DNA of 64,000 bases from contig JAGQZQ010000003.1 in assembly GCA_020435415.1 (NCBI GenBank), positions 16,760 to 80,759 of the forward strand, written 5' to 3'. The notes below the pieces were generated by a model that saw only the letters and a list, made by a program, of their open reading frames with translations, was not told the origin of the DNA and did no database searches. This DNA is from Flavobacteriales bacterium. GTDB taxonomy: Bacteria; Bacteroidota; Bacteroidia; JACJYZ01. The translations under genes were made by a program, and so were the position numbers. This document shows, one piece after another, positions 63,848-64,000 of this stretch. Every line of letters starts with the position of its first letter. Position 1 is the stretch's first letter.

Positions 63848-64000
63848 TTAGTTCCCCGATAGACGAAAGGTTAACTCAACCTTCCTGCCATCGTCTGAGA
63901 ATTCCACTTCATCAGCGAGGTTCTTCATAAGAAAGATACCTCTACCGGTTGGTTTCTCAAGATTCTCTGGCGCAGTCGGATCAGGAACGTTTGAAAAATC
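63848..64000 (-). CDS. C-terminal end of an anti-sigma-like ATP-binding protein (RsbW/HATPase fold), partial
   Basis: Fifty codons to the TAA at 63848-63850 are visible; the 5' part is outside the window. The end reads EKPTGRGIFLMKNLADEVEF and ELTFRLSGN, the ATP-lid and last strands of a GHKL ATPase of the RsbW/SpoIIAB anti-sigma or serine kinase type. This family controls sigma factors or partner-switch proteins. It precedes ybeY on the minus strand. Confidence 0.8.
   Translation of the reverse strand, partial: DFSNVPDPTAPENLEKPTGRGIFLMKNLADEVEFSDDGRKVELTFRLSGN

Overview
The window comes from a gliding-lineage Bacteroidota genome, most likely Flavobacteriales or a close relative. The evidence is a type IX secretion (T9SS) sorting domain on a secreted M28 peptidase, a PorW/SprE-like lipoprotein, gliding lipoprotein GldH, DUF4292, a Bacteroidota-style LysS with a C-terminal winged-helix-like tail, near absence of Shine-Dalgarno sites, and repeated TAnnTTTG -7 promoter elements. 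It is ordinary chromosomal DNA, densely packed. I see no IS element, prophage, CRISPR array or rRNA. There is one tRNA gene, tRNA-Thr(CGT).

Layout. 1-4.9 kb: secreted proteins, namely the end of a CxxC protein, an M28 peptidase with T9SS tail, and a three-gene minus-strand operon with two paralogous small exported proteins. 4.9-5.4 kb: an intergenic region with a + strand intrinsic terminator, the tRNA and a patch of short repeats. 5.4-17.4 kb: long minus-strand runs for the envelope (EnvC-like activator, DUF4292 lipoprotein, TPR lipoprotein, sugar nucleotidyltransferase, dut, flippase), then acylphosphatase, crotonase, a lone B12-binding protein, dxr, a GH3-family adenylating enzyme and an M23 peptidase. 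17.6-27.5 kb: porW/sprE, gpsA, lysS, phosphosugar isomerase, lipB, a serine hydrolase and an exonuclease. 27.5-37.1 kb: a tandem ABC ATPase followed by a six-gene, mostly overlapping + strand operon. 37.1-47.0 kb: GT2, acetoacetyl-CoA ligase, PBP1A, gldH, ricT, holB, pgk and cvpA. 47-57.8 kb: paralogous small lipoproteins, pheS, rseP, a haem-binding protein, an ALDH7-like dehydrogenase and a large M14 peptidase. 57.8-60.1 kb: an ECF sigma factor with a membrane partner. 60.4-64 kb: methyltransferase, mnmG flanked by parS-like sites, ybeY and the end of an anti-sigma-like ATPase, suggesting the region lies near the replication origin.

The most interesting region is 29.45-37.13 kb. It encodes a UbiA-type phosphoribosyl-polyprenyl-phosphate synthase, a single protein that fuses a DprE1-like flavoenzyme to a DprE2-like reductase, a HAD phosphatase, a GT-C membrane glycosyltransferase, a UDP-galactopyranose-mutase-like flavoprotein and a methyltransferase. 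Together these look like a mycobacteria-style route to a lipid-linked pentofuranose (arabinose-like) donor plus the enzymes that use it, in a Gram-negative gliding lineage. The enzyme assignments rest on recognisable motifs; the product and acceptor are inference.

Many genes have TAnnTTTG 15-35 nt before a plausible start codon. I used this, with family N-termini and neighbour overlaps, to shorten several over-long reading frames (7494, 13754, 15002, 17665, 21305, 45187, 45314). All positions and motifs were read by eye; no database search was run.
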